Source: Saprospiraceae bacterium (GTDB lineage: Bacteria > Bacteroidota > Bacteroidia > Chitinophagales > Saprospiraceae). From it: a DNA stretch of 45,015 nt. A program made the translations under genes and the position numbers. Below, piece by piece: positions 32,458 to 41,280 of this stretch; positions within the stretch are counted from its first letter, which is position 1, and the number at the start of each line of letters is the position of its first letter. The notes under the pieces were generated by a model that had not been told where the DNA came from, ran no database searches, and saw nothing but the letters and a program-made list of their open reading frames with translations. The DNA lies in assembly GCA_020846655.1 (NCBI GenBank), contig JADLDL010000010.1, positions 1 to 45,015 on the forward strand. Direction: 5' to 3'.

Positions 32458-33054
32458 GATCAAAAAATATGCTTTTTTGCCTACTCTAAGCGCTTTTCGG
32501 CTTCCGCGTCCGTACTCGTTTAAGGATTTTCCGGTTGTCTCCTGTTGCACCCGGCGGCCGGTGGCGCCTTAAGCGACCGGGATGCGTTTTTTTAGGCACG
32601 AGGGGTCCTGTACCATGCGCAGGGCATGGATCATCAATGGGCGTATGCTGGTGTGCGCGATAGGCCAGGCTCCTGCTAGCGCAGTTCCCGGAATGGGTAT
32701 TGCCTGTTGAAATGCCTGCTGTTGTGTTCCCGGAGCCTCCTGCTCCGACCGAATGGGCAAGAGGGTTGCCCACCACGGCCGAAGCCTGTTACCACTGAAC
32801 GTGCACCGCGCTCAGGGACCGTTTGGGTCGAAGGAGTAGTACCGAAGACCTGACCAGACAAATGTATCGGGCATTGCCGGAAGAAAAAGCGACAAGTAAC
32901 AGGGTTTTTGAAGAGGGAATTTTAAAAATTTCAGGATACATTGCCCTGACAATCAATACACTACTTCCAAATTTATGGTCGCAAGGGCATATGTTTATTT
33001 CCAAAAATCCCTGTACTTATGCACCCGGAGTGGAAATTGCTCAACATGTGAAAT
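32458..33054. other. Gene-free stretch of about 600 bases
   Basis: No convincing gene on either strand: the short open frames here have compositions unlike real Bacteroidota proteins and no recognisable motif. The left half is GC-rich with several GC hairpins (see 32547-32593); the right half, from about 32860, becomes AT-rich and probably holds the promoter of the gene at 33055. A decayed mobile element is possible but I cannot show it. Confidence 0.5.
32547..32593 (+). terminator. GC hairpin followed by seven T on the plus strand
   Basis: GCACCCGG (32547-32554) pairs with CCGGGATGC (32577-32585) with one bulge, an inner CGC/GCG stem sits between, and TTTTTTT follows at 32587-32593. It looks like an intrinsic terminator for plus-strand transcription, yet no plus-strand gene lies just upstream. 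Confidence 0.35.
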
Positions 33055-34560
33055 ATGATCAAAGAACTCAACGACCTGGTTCATTTTACCAAAACAAGCA
33101 TCTGGCGCGACGAAGAGCTCCTGCTGTTTTTCTCCAAACACGACGATGCCTTGCTCCAATTGTACCGTTCCCTTTGGCAACACGAGCTGCCAAGCGACGA
33201 GGCGGCGGCCCGCGCCCTGGGCGTCAGCCTGAGCACCTACAAAAAATGGGGGCGCCGCCTGCGCGGCTACTTGCGCGAAATGGCCGTCTTTTTCAATGAT
33301 GAAAAAGCAAAAGTGGATGCTACCACCAAAAACTACCTGGAAGGCACCCTGGAGACCGCTATCCTCGACCTGCTGATGGCCCGGGGCTACCGGCATGCCC
33401 CGGAGGCGATTGCCAAACGCCTGCTCCGCCGCAGTACCGAATACGACATGCCGGCTTTCGCTGTCAGCGCCCTGCGGCTGCTGAAGGAATCAGTGTCCGG
33501 CGCCGGCGGCCACCCCGGGCAATTTGAAGAATACAGCCGCCTCTATTGGCAATACCGCGACTATGCCGATATCGAAGAGCGCGCCGCCGACAGCCTCCGC
33601 TGGCTCCAACTCCCCCACTGGCGCGCCGCACCCCCGCGCCAGCCCTTGTCCGAGCAAATCCGGCAGCGGCTGTCGCGGCTCGAACCCTGGACGGGCCGCA
33701 CGCCTTCCGGGTCGTTTCACCAGGACTACTACCTGCTGAAAGGCCATTTCCTGCTCGAAATTCTCGATTACGAAGGCGCTTTGTTTTGTTACGACGAAGC
33801 CCTGGCCTGGTTTGAGGCCAAAACCTATCCGGTCAGTACCCAACTGGCCCTGTTTCACAGCGCCAAAATCATGGTCAACATTTTTTTGAAACAATACCCC
33901 GCCGGAGAAGCCGCTGCCCTGGCTGCCCTGGACCATGCGACCGATGGTTCCCGGCAATTTTTTGAAACCTATGAGTTGTATTTTTACCTGAGCATGCACA
34001 CCGCACATTACGAAGAAGCCCTGGAAATTTTCAAGACCGTGACGCTCCACAAGCGTTTCGGCAGCCTGCCCGAATCCCAGCGCGAAGCCTGGAAAGTGCT
34101 GGGCGCCTATCTGTTTCTGGTGTTCCGCTTGCAAGGCCGAGACGGGCTGCCCCGCGAACTGCCCGCCCCCAAAAGCGGTCGTTTTACCAATGAAACCCTT
34201 TCCTTTGTACCCGATAAGCGCGGCATGAACATCGCCGTCCTGATCGCGCATGCGCTGCTGCAATTGCTCGAATCCAAATGGGATGCCTTTCTGGAACGCA
34301 GCCAGTCGCTCGAACGCTACCGCCAACGGCACCTGCGCGCCGCTGGCGCCGAACGCTCCGGCCTGTTTATCCGGCTGCTGGCCTCCCTGCCCAAGGTGCA
34401 ATACAAAGCGCAGCCGTTCCTGCAAAAAGCCGCTCCCCGGCTCCGCCAACTCGACATCCTGCCCCGCCAACTGACCCGCCGCACCCAGGAACTGGAAGTG
34501 GTGCCCTACAACACCCTGGCCCATCTCCTCGCCGGCTACCTCCAGCGCCGGCCTTTTTAA
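33055..34560 (+). CDS. Hypothetical all-helical protein, about 500 residues
   Basis: 501 residues, no signal peptide, helical throughout. The N terminus reads MIKELNDLVHFTKTSIWRDEELLLFF and residues about 45-75 (DEAAARALGVSLSTYKKWGRRLRGYL) resemble a helix-turn-helix. The later part is TPR-like (YYLLKGHFLLEILDYEGALFCYDEALAWFEAK; YLSMHTAHYEEALEIFKTV). Similar in size and style to the two helical proteins at 21857 and 27239 but without their opening and closing signatures, so a separate family or a distant relative. Function unknown; an HTH-plus-TPR regulator is one reading. Confidence 0.7.
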   Translation: MIKELNDLVHFTKTSIWRDEELLLFFSKHDDALLQLYRSLWQHELPSDEAAARALGVSLSTYKKWGRRLRGYLREMAVFFNDEKAKVDATTKNYLEGTLETAILDLLMARGYRHAPEAIAKRLLRRSTEYDMPAFAVSALRLLKESVSGAGGHPGQFEEYSRLYWQYRDYADIEERAADSLRWLQLPHWRAAPPRQPLSEQIRQRLSRLEPWTGRTPSGSFHQDYYLLKGHFLLEILDYEGALFCYDEALAWFEAKTYPVSTQLALFHSAKIMVNIFLKQYPAGEAAALAALDHATDGSRQFFETYELYFYLSMHTAHYEEALEIFKTVTLHKRFGSLPESQREAWKVLGAYLFLVFRLQGRDGLPRELPAPKSGRFTNETLSFVPDKRGMNIAVLIAHALLQLLESKWDAFLERSQSLERYRQRHLRAAGAERSGLFIRLLASLPKVQYKAQPFLQKAAPRLRQLDILPRQLTRRTQELEVVPYNTLAHLLAGYLQRRPF

Positions 34561-34700
34561 TGTGGCCAATGTGATTGAATGTGGCCAATGTGCGGAATGC
34601 AGGTAGCGCGGCGTTTACGCCGCCCCGGTCAAGGCCCTTTAGGGCCGTTTTTTAATGTGGCCAATGTGGTTACATGTGGCCAATGTGCGGAATGCAGGGC
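34561..34700 (-). repeat. Short TGTGGCCAATGTG tandem repeats flanking the inverted copy
   Basis: TGTGGCCAATGTG-type units occur on both sides of the large repeat (34561-34594 and 34653-34693), each block ending in GCGGAATGCAGG. They are the reverse complement of the CACATTGGCCACA units at 256-306. Confidence 0.65.
34595..34647 (-). repeat. Two-palindrome intergenic repeat, copy 4 (inverted)
   Basis: Reverse-orientation copy of the unit at 1-64, keeping both palindromes (GCGGCGTTTACGCCGC and GGCCCTTTAGGGCC). The outer parts differ slightly (GCAGGTAGC in place of CCTGGTAGC). Confidence 0.8.
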
Positions 34701-34718
34701 GTATATTTTAAAAACAAA

Positions 34719-34753
34719 TTGTTTTTTATAACAAAATATTTGTTTTAAATTTG
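34719..34753 (+). promoter_or_regulatory. Possible parE promoter
   Basis: TAAATTTG (34746-34753) fits TAnnTTTG exactly. The nearest TTG (34719-34721) is 24 bases upstream, longer than the usual 19-20, in an AT-rich stretch. It would give a leader of about 125 bases. Confidence 0.4.
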
Positions 34754-34884
34754 CAGTCGTTCTGCCAACCTTTTTGTCAATCGACTAAAACTGCATTACT
34801 TTGGGCGCGAATCACCACAACACGAAGCACAAGAAGCCGGGCAAATCCCTTGCACCGGCCAACGACAAGTCAGCAAAACCAAAA

Positions 34885-36780
34885 ATGGCAGAGGTTAGAT
34901 ACACCGAAGACGAAATCAAATCACTCGACTGGCGCGAGCACATCCGCTTGCGGCCCGGTATGTACATCGGTAAATTGGGCGACGGCAGCAGCCCGGAAGA
35001 CGGGATTTATGTGCTGCTCAAAGAGGTGCTCGACAACTCCATCGACGAATATGCCATGGGCTATGGCAAGCATATCGACGTCACGATCAACGAAGCCGGC
35101 GTTACCATCCGCGACTTTGGCCGGGGCATTCCACTCGGCAAAGTGGTCGATGTGGTCAGCAAGATCAACACCGGCGCCAAGTACGATTCCAAGGCGTTCA
35201 AAAAATCCGTCGGTCTCAATGGCGTCGGTACCAAAGCCGTCAACGCCCTGTCCGAATATTTTAAGGTGACTGCCGTACGCGAAGGCCAGGCCAAATGGGC
35301 CGAATTCCAGTTTGGCAACCTCAAAAAGGAAAGCAAACTGGAGCCCACCAAAGAAGAAAACGGCACCCTGATTTTCTTCAAACCCGACAACGGGATGTTC
35401 CGCAATTTCCGCTGGGTCAATGAATTCGTCGAACAACAACTCTGGAATTACGCCTACCTGAATGCCGGCCTGAAAATCAATTTTAACGGCAAAACCTTCT
35501 TTTCCAAAAACGGCCTGCTCGACCTGCTGAACAAAAAAACCAACGCCGAGCACATCCGCTATCCGATTATCCACCTCCTGGGCGAAGACGTGGAAATCGC
35601 CCTGACCCACGGCGACCACTACGGCGAGCAGTACTATTCCTTCGTCAATGGCCAAAACACGACCCAGGGCGGCACCCACCTCAACGCCTTCCGCGAAGCC
35701 CTGGTCAAAACCATCCGCGACCACTTCAAGAAAAACTTCGACGCCAAGGATATCCGCGAAAGCGTCATTGCTGCCGTCAGCGTACGCGTGGAGGAGCCCG
35801 TGTTTGAGTCCCAGACCAAAACCCGGCTCGGTTCCGATAAAATAAGCCCGGAAGGCCAGAATATCCGCACCTGGATGTCGGATTTTCTGACCAAGGCACT
35901 CGACGATTTTTTGCATAAAAATCCAGAAGTCGCCAAGGAAATGCTCAAGCGCATCCAACAGTCGGAGCGCGAACGCAAGGAAATCGCCGACGTAAAAAAA
36001 CTGGCCAACCAACGCGCCAAAGCGGCCAATATCCACAACAAAAAACTGCGCGACTGCCGCTTCCACTTCAACGAAAAAGGCCCTGAAGAAGGCCGGATCA
36101 ACAGTACCGTCTTCATCACAGAAGGCGACTCGGCCAGCGGCTCGCTCACCAAAGCCCGCGATGTGGATTCGCAGGCCGTTTTCAGCCTGCGCGGCAAACC
36201 GCTCAACTGTTTTGGCCTCACCAAAAAAATCGTCTATCAAAACGAGGAGTTCAACCTGCTCCAGCACGCCCTCAACATCGAGGATTCATTGGACGACCTG
36301 CGCTACAACCGCGTCGTGATCGCTACCGACGCCGACGTCGACGGCATGCACATCCGCCTGCTGCTGCTCACGTTTTTCCTCCAGTTTTTCCCCGACCTGG
36401 TCCGCAACGGTCACCTGTATATTCTCGACACGCCCTTGTTCCGGGTGCGCGACAAACAACAGACTTTTTACTGCTACTCCGAGGCTGAAAAACAGGCGGC
36501 GATCAAAAAACTGCGCGGCAAACCCGAGATCACCCGGTTTAAGGGTTTGGGAGAAATTTCACCCAATGAATTCGGCGGCTTTATCGGGGCCGATATGCGC
36601 CTCGACCCCGTGATCCTGCCCGAAGACACCAACCTCGACCACGTGCTCGACTACTACATGGGGAAAAACACGCCAGAACGCCAGGAATTCATTATTGATA
36701 ACCTGCGCTTCGACCTGGACGTCATCGAAGAAGAAGCATTGCCCGAAACGGTAGCGGCCGAAGCCGAGGTGGCTGAGTAA
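34885..36780 (+). CDS. parE: DNA topoisomerase IV subunit B (type IIA topoisomerase ATPase subunit)
   Basis: 631 residues from the ATG at 34885, the first ATG in the frame. GHKL ATPase elements: EVLDNSIDE with Asn51 as Mg-ATP ligand, DFGRGIP, and [14 protein letters not shown]. Then the transducer domain and a TOPRIM domain with EGDSASG (Glu413) and [16 protein letters not shown] (Asp482 onward). Length and the short linker fit ParE, which relaxes and decatenates chromosomes with ParC. GyrB is the alternative, but it is usually longer in other respects and its motifs read slightly differently. parC is not adjacent in this window: the next gene is nadM-like and convergent. Confidence 0.9.
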   Translation: MAEVRYTEDEIKSLDWREHIRLRPGMYIGKLGDGSSPEDGIYVLLKEVLDNSIDEYAMGYGKHIDVTINEAGVTIRDFGRGIPLGKVVDVVSKINTGAKYDSKAFKKSVGLNGVGTKAVNALSEYFKVTAVREGQAKWAEFQFGNLKKESKLEPTKEENGTLIFFKPDNGMFRNFRWVNEFVEQQLWNYAYLNAGLKINFNGKTFFSKNGLLDLLNKKTNAEHIRYPIIHLLGEDVEIALTHGDHYGEQYYSFVNGQNTTQGGTHLNAFREALVKTIRDHFKKNFDAKDIRESVIAAVSVRVEEPVFESQTKTRLGSDKISPEGQNIRTWMSDFLTKALDDFLHKNPEVAKEMLKRIQQSERERKEIADVKKLANQRAKAANIHNKKLRDCRFHFNEKGPEEGRINSTVFITEGDSASGSLTKARDVDSQAVFSLRGKPLNCFGLTKKIVYQNEEFNLLQHALNIEDSLDDLRYNRVVIATDADVDGMHIRLLLLTFFLQFFPDLVRNGHLYILDTPLFRVRDKQQTFYCYSEAEKQAAIKKLRGKPEITRFKGLGEISPNEFGGFIGADMRLDPVILPEDTNLDHVLDYYMGKNTPERQEFIIDNLRFDLDVIEEEALPETVAAEAEVAE

Positions 36781-36793
36781 GAGCGGCCGCAGT

Positions 36794-37684
36794 TTAGTGT
36801 TCTTCCTGCCAAAACTCTTCGAGCAACTCGAACAGGGGTTGGTGTTCGGCGACAAAATGGCTTTCGCGCAGTTTTTCGACGTCAAACCAGCGCAATTCCG
36901 AGATATCGTCGTTGGCTTCCGGTTCGCCATCGACCAGAATGCAGGCATACAGATGCGTAATGATCGTATCCATGGAGCCCAGGTAGCGCCAGTCGTCAAT
37001 ACGGGCGGAGCCGAGGTATGTCAATTCAGCGACTTCGATATCGCCGCATTCTTCGCCCAATTCGCGCAGTGCGGCCATTTCAAAACTATCGTCGGTCGGA
37101 TCCGTAAAACCGCCGGGAAGCCGGTATTTCGTTTCATTTTCTTTGCGGGCCAGCAGGATTTCGCGGTAGCCGGGCCTGAACACGGCAATATCGACGGTGG
37201 GATACACTGTGGGAAAGCGGCGCAGGGTGGCGTAAAGCACCCCAGCCCGGAAGTCGCGCGGGCGCGCGACGCCCTCCACCGTAATTTCATCGCCATAATC
37301 TTCCTCGGAGGCCTCCAGCGGTAGCACCGGGTATTGGCCGTGGTAGCGGTCTACAAAATCTTCCTGGCTGCCGTAGAGCGTCACTTTGCCATCGGGGCGG
37401 ATGGCAATAATCCGCCGGTCAAGTTCCTGGCTCCAGATACGGTCGTCGGGGAGGTCAGGCATATCGTAGAGGGCGATGTCGTCGCCGTATTTTTCAAAAA
37501 ACATTTGGCCCCGGAACTCCCAGTCAAGGGGGTTGCGGTCGCTGGGCGCTGGGTTGGTGCACAGAAATATGGCCGTATGCTGGTGGCGTTCGCGCACCGA
37601 CTCGATGAGTTTTTCATGCACAGGGCTAAGTTCGAATACCTGAAACCGCCCAATGATGATTCCAGTGCCTGAAGGATTAGACAT
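36794..37684 (-). CDS. NMN adenylyltransferase-like / Nudix fusion (NadM-Nudix type)
   Basis: 296 residues in two parts. Residues 9-160 are a nucleotidylyltransferase fold with IGRFQVFELSPVHEKLIES; His23 is in place, but the usual first His of H-x-G-H is replaced (Ser20-Pro-Val-His). Residues 161-296 are a Nudix hydrolase, box 191-216 (GGFTDPTDDSFEMAALRELG, EECGD), with Asp where the first Glu normally sits. Bifunctional NadM-Nudix proteins make NAD+ and hydrolyse ADP-ribose or similar. The changed H-x-G-H leaves adenylyltransferase activity uncertain. It converges on parE with a 13-base gap. Confidence 0.8.
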   Translation of the reverse strand: MSNPSGTGIIIGRFQVFELSPVHEKLIESVRERHQHTAIFLCTNPAPSDRNPLDWEFRGQMFFEKYGDDIALYDMPDLPDDRIWSQELDRRIIAIRPDGKVTLYGSQEDFVDRYHGQYPVLPLEASEEDYGDEITVEGVARPRDFRAGVLYATLRRFPTVYPTVDIAVFRPGYREILLARKENETKYRLPGGFTDPTDDSFEMAALRELGEECGDIEVAELTYLGSARIDDWRYLGSMDTIITHLYACILVDGEPEANDDISELRWFDVEKLRESHFVAEHQPLFELLEEFWQEEH

Positions 37685-37730
37685 AGTAGGTGATTATTTG
37701 CCGGCAAGGTAGGGAAATGTGCCTCAAATT

Positions 37731-37767
37731 AAAAAAGCCCCTTTCAGCGGTGGTGCTGAAAAAGGCC
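37731..37767 (-). terminator. Intrinsic terminator on the minus strand
   Basis: On the minus strand GGC..TTTCAGC (37767-37755) pairs with GCTGAAAGGGGC (37748-37737) and is followed by TTTTTT (37736-37731). It sits just upstream of nadM, so it ends a minus-strand transcript arriving from the gene-free stretch to the right, or attenuates nadM. Confidence 0.55.
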
Positions 37768-38056
37768 TAGGAGAGGTCGGGGTAATATTGGTCTATTGAA
37801 GAATAAAGTACAACAGGTTGAGGCTATGGTTGATCGGGCATTCAGGTGTCAGAATTAAAAACACGGGTTAAAATGATTTGGAGGCTTCTGACGGCTAAAT
37901 AAAAAAGACACGGATGGAATAAACACCTCAGTATGGTATTCTTGAATGTTGGGGCAAACACTGGAGTAAAGAGAATAAACCTTGATCGAGCATGATCATG
38001 GGACAAATCAACGGCAGAAAAGGTCGCCCGTCAAGCAAAAACCAACAAGTGTGTTG
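37768..38056. other. Gene-free stretch between nadM-like gene and sensor kinase
   Basis: No convincing protein gene. A 63-residue minus-strand frame (37928-38119) starts inside the inverted repeat and lacks support. Because the stretch ends in a minus-strand terminator it may encode a small RNA, but I see no named RNA family. Confidence 0.4.
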
Positions 38057-38120
38057 TTTGGATGTACAACTGTGCAAAACCACTTGCTTCACCTGCGTTT
38101 TGCACAGTTGTACATTCAAA
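38057..38120. repeat. 24-bp inverted repeat upstream of sensor kinase
   Basis: Left arm 38057-38080 and right arm 38097-38120 are reverse complements over 24 positions with one G-T mismatch, around a 16-base spacer. The core is TGTACAACTGTGCAAAAC. As RNA it makes a very stable hairpin (G-U at the one mismatch); as DNA it could be an operator. The half-site ACAGTTGTA comes close to the LytTR-type box [TA][AC][CA]GTTN[AG][TG]. Confidence 0.9.
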
Positions 38121-38181
38121 TGCCAGGGTTATGAAATTCGGGTTCGTTTTTACTGGGGAACTGCTACCTTTTCAGGACAAA

Positions 38182-41100
38182 ATGAATCGGATACGTTTAT
38201 ATGGGCTTCTGTTTTTGGCCGGATGGCGCTTGTTGCTACCCGCCCAAACACCTGCCTACATGCACTATACGGTACGCGACGGGCTCCCGGGCAACCTGGT
38301 GTATTGTGGCTTGCAGGATCAGCGCGGCTTGCTTTGGTTTGGGACCGACAAAGGGCTGGCTTGTTTCGACGGTACCCGATTTCATGTGTACGGCGTAGCC
38401 GATGGTTTGCCTGATCCGGAGGTGCTGGGTATTCAGGAGGATCGTAAGGGCCGGATCTGGTTGTCTTGTTTTCGAAAAAAGCCGTGTTATATCCTCAACG
38501 GACGCATTTTTACGGAAAAAAATGATAGCCTGCTGGCGCAAATTGATTTTGATACCGGCACCTATTTGATTTCGGAAAACGAAGAAGAGCAGGGGATTTG
38601 GTTCACCGAACTGAGCGAAAGGGCCTACTATTCGGAAGACCAAACCTTGCGCGCCTATTCATTCCCCAATGCGATCGTTTCGCTCCACCGCTTTGGCCCG
38701 GATCTGATTATCCTGGGCAAGTTTAATATCATGCGGTTGTTGCCCAATGGTCAGGTGGAGGAGATCTGCCGCTTGCCGGATTTGATCCAGGGTTTGTATT
38801 CGCGAAAACTACCCAGCATTGTGTACAATACGAACGGGAGGGCCGACACGGTCCAGACCGTTTGCTTTCAATCGGTAGCCGTTTCTGGCAACCGGATTTT
38901 GTACACCTACTGCAACCGGACCTTTCTGCTGGAATACAGCCAGGGGCAAATTCAGGTACTCGATATCCAAACCAACCTCAACGGGCCAATATCCGTTGAC
39001 CGGAGCGGCCGCTTCTGGATCTGTTCTCAGGTGGCCGGTGCGGTGTCGTTTGTGCAAGACAACCAAAACATCAGGTATCCAACCGCCTATTTGCCGGATA
39101 AAAAACTGCATTGGGTGTTCGAAGACAAACAGGGCACCCTTTGGTTTTGTACCACCAATGACGGAATTTATGCCCTGTATAAGCAGGCGCCGGTTATTTA
39201 CCAGGCGCAGGCACAAATGCAATCGCTCAACATTCGGTCCATCGCCCAATCGCCGGAGGGACAAATTTTAGCCGGCGACGACGCCGGATTTGTGCATGTG
39301 ATTGAAAACGGTAAGTATCTAAAATCGGTCACGACCGGCGCCATAGACGGGTATAATTTCGTCCGGCAAATTTTACCGGAAAACCAGCACCAATTCTGGG
39401 TGGTTTCGGACGATGGGTTTGGGTTGTACCAAGCCGACGGCCCCCTTCCTCCCGACTATTGGGTGACCAACAGTATGAAAGCCATTACCTTGCTGCGGGA
39501 TACCGTTTGGTACGCCAGTGCTTCGAATGTCGGCTATCTGGTGAAATCCAATTTGGAGCACCACAACGTAGAGGGGGTGCGCACAACCGCTATTTTTACC
39601 GACCATGAAAACATGATTTGGTTGGGCAAAGTGGATGGCTTATACTCCCGTCAGGATAATTTTACCTACAACTGGGGAGACCGTTTTCCGGCGTTAAAAA
39701 ACAGGATTATTGCCATCAAGCAGGCCCGGAAAAACGAATTATGGATCGTAACGCCGGAAAGTGGTTTGCTCAAAATCAGGGTAAAAGGAGGTAAGGTACT
39801 CAGCCTGGAGCACTTGAATGCCCAGTTGGCCAGCCCAATTATCAACATCCAGTCGCTGTATGTGGAGCCCAACAGCCGGGTTTGGATGGCCACCAACAAA
39901 GGGGTATACGGCCTGGATACCCTGGGCCAGGTGGTCCAGTACTCGACGTATGACGGCTTGGCGGATGACGATGTAAACGCTGTGTTCGTGTCGGGCGATA
40001 CGCTTTGGGCGGGCACCGTTTCGGGGCTTACCCGGATGGCCTTGAAAGTACCGAAACACCCGGGACAATTTAATACCCTGGTGGTAGCGCTCCATTATCA
40101 ACGATTCAGGGAGCATGTTGACCTGCGCCTGCTGGATTCCCTACCGCAGCACCGGAGCATTGTTTTGCCGCCGGATATTACCAACCTGGAGTTTGAATTG
40201 GCCGGGCTGGATTTTCTCAGCCGGGCCAACCTGCGTTTTGAGGTCGTGCAAACCGAATTGTTGCCGCCCTTTTGGGACTGGACCTTCAACAACCTCAGCC
40301 ATTGGGTGCTCAGCGGGTTCTCCGGGGCTTCGGATACCAGTTGGCACCAGTCGGCCTCTCTGAACCTGGGTACGTATTTGCCGCCGGGGAAATACCGTTT
40401 TCGGGTGACCGCCATCAATGCTACCGGGGCTAGAAGTCCGTTTCCGGATACCTGGACCCTGATCAAACAGCCATATTGGTACGAAACGGTTTGGCTTTAC
40501 CTGACGCTCTGGTGCCTCTTGGGCTATGGTTTCTGGCGGATGTATCGGGCGCGCATTGCGTATCGGGAGATCAATGCGGCGGCTTCTGTCCTGCAATTGC
40601 AGGCCTTGCAGGCACAAATGAACCCGCATTTTATCGGGAATGCCATCAATGCCATTCAGCAGTTCCTGCACCCTCCCGATCCGGAGCGCACCAGCGAGTA
40701 CATTGCCGTGTTCATGCGCTTGCTGCGGCGAACGATGCATTTTTCTGAAAAAACGTTTGTTGCGTTTGCCGAAGAACTCTCCTACAACCGGGAGTACCTT
40801 CAGTTGATTCACCTGCGGTTCGAAGACCGTTTTCAGTATACCATTACCGGGGCGGAACACATCCCGCCGGACACGCCGGTGCCCTCCATGATTTTGCAGC
40901 CTGTTTTGGAAAATGCCACCTTGCATGGTATTGCGCCGGAAGGCCAGTCGGTGTTGCATTTGGAATTCAAAGTGGAAGGGGATCATTTTCGGTGTGTGCT
41001 GACCGACAACGGTATCGGGCTGAAAGAAACCCAGCGCCAGAAACGCCTGGCCGGCATTGAGCGCGAATCGAAAGGCCTGCACATGCTGCAAAAGAAAATC

Positions 41101-41280
41101 AGCACCCTCAACCGGCTGTACGACCTGGATTTGAGCCTGGAGGTACAAGACCTGGCCGACTTGCAGTTGCCGCAGTCCGGCACCCGGGTAGTCCTGCGAT
41201 ATTGTTTGAGTAAAATATGGAAAGCAACAGAAAAACATCCCAGCCCACCGACACCGAACCCCTCGGTATTCGGGTTTTGA
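38182..41280 (+). CDS. LytS-type sensor histidine kinase with Reg_prop propeller
   Basis: 1032 residues from the ATG at 38182, chosen because it opens on a signal peptide (LYGLLFLAGWRLLLPAQ); the frame upstream runs into the inverted repeat. Periplasmic part: two-component-propeller repeats (YTVRDGLPGNLV, GLLWFGTDKGLACFDG, VFEDKQGTLWFCTTNDGIY), then a Y_Y_Y-like domain (about 665-765), one membrane helix (about 770-790), and a LytS-class kinase with QMNPHFIGNAINAI (His816 presumed phosphoacceptor) and an ATPase end (DNGIGL, GLHMLQKKI). It senses an unknown extracytoplasmic cue. The response regulator gene overlaps its last 64 bases. The second kinase at 42785 is a close paralog. Confidence 0.9.
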   Translation: MNRIRLYGLLFLAGWRLLLPAQTPAYMHYTVRDGLPGNLVYCGLQDQRGLLWFGTDKGLACFDGTRFHVYGVADGLPDPEVLGIQEDRKGRIWLSCFRKKPCYILNGRIFTEKNDSLLAQIDFDTGTYLISENEEEQGIWFTELSERAYYSEDQTLRAYSFPNAIVSLHRFGPDLIILGKFNIMRLLPNGQVEEICRLPDLIQGLYSRKLPSIVYNTNGRADTVQTVCFQSVAVSGNRILYTYCNRTFLLEYSQGQIQVLDIQTNLNGPISVDRSGRFWICSQVAGAVSFVQDNQNIRYPTAYLPDKKLHWVFEDKQGTLWFCTTNDGIYALYKQAPVIYQAQAQMQSLNIRSIAQSPEGQILAGDDAGFVHVIENGKYLKSVTTGAIDGYNFVRQILPENQHQFWVVSDDGFGLYQADGPLPPDYWVTNSMKAITLLRDTVWYASASNVGYLVKSNLEHHNVEGVRTTAIFTDHENMIWLGKVDGLYSRQDNFTYNWGDRFPALKNRIIAIKQARKNELWIVTPESGLLKIRVKGGKVLSLEHLNAQLASPIINIQSLYVEPNSRVWMATNKGVYGLDTLGQVVQYSTYDGLADDDVNAVFVSGDTLWAGTVSGLTRMALKVPKHPGQFNTLVVALHYQRFREHVDLRLLDSLPQHRSIVLPPDITNLEFELAGLDFLSRANLRFEVVQTELLPPFWDWTFNNLSHWVLSGFSGASDTSWHQSASLNLGTYLPPGKYRFRVTAINATGARSPFPDTWTLIKQPYWYETVWLYLTLWCLLGYGFWRMYRARIAYREINAAASVLQLQALQAQMNPHFIGNAINAIQQFLHPPDPERTSEYIAVFMRLLRRTMHFSEKTFVAFAEELSYNREYLQLIHLRFEDRFQYTITGAEHIPPDTPVPSMILQPVLENATLHGIAPEGQSVLHLEFKVEGDHFRCVLTDNGIGLKETQRQKRLAGIERESKGLHMLQKKISTLNRLYDLDLSLEVQDLADLQLPQSGTRVVLRYCLSKIWKATEKHPSPPTPNPSVFGF

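Noticed and set aside
32486-32776. A 96-residue minus-strand frame in the gene-free stretch.
   Set aside because: Low-complexity Gly/Thr/Pro/Arg composition, no motif, and it crosses a strong hairpin; not supported as a gene.
34885-36780. Calling this gene gyrB.
   Set aside because: The motif set fits both subunits, but the compact length and the spacing I recall favour ParE. A phylogeny would decide.
37928-38119. A 63-residue minus-strand frame starting in the inverted repeat.
   Set aside because: Its first 20 residues are only the translation of the repeat; no recognisable domain follows.
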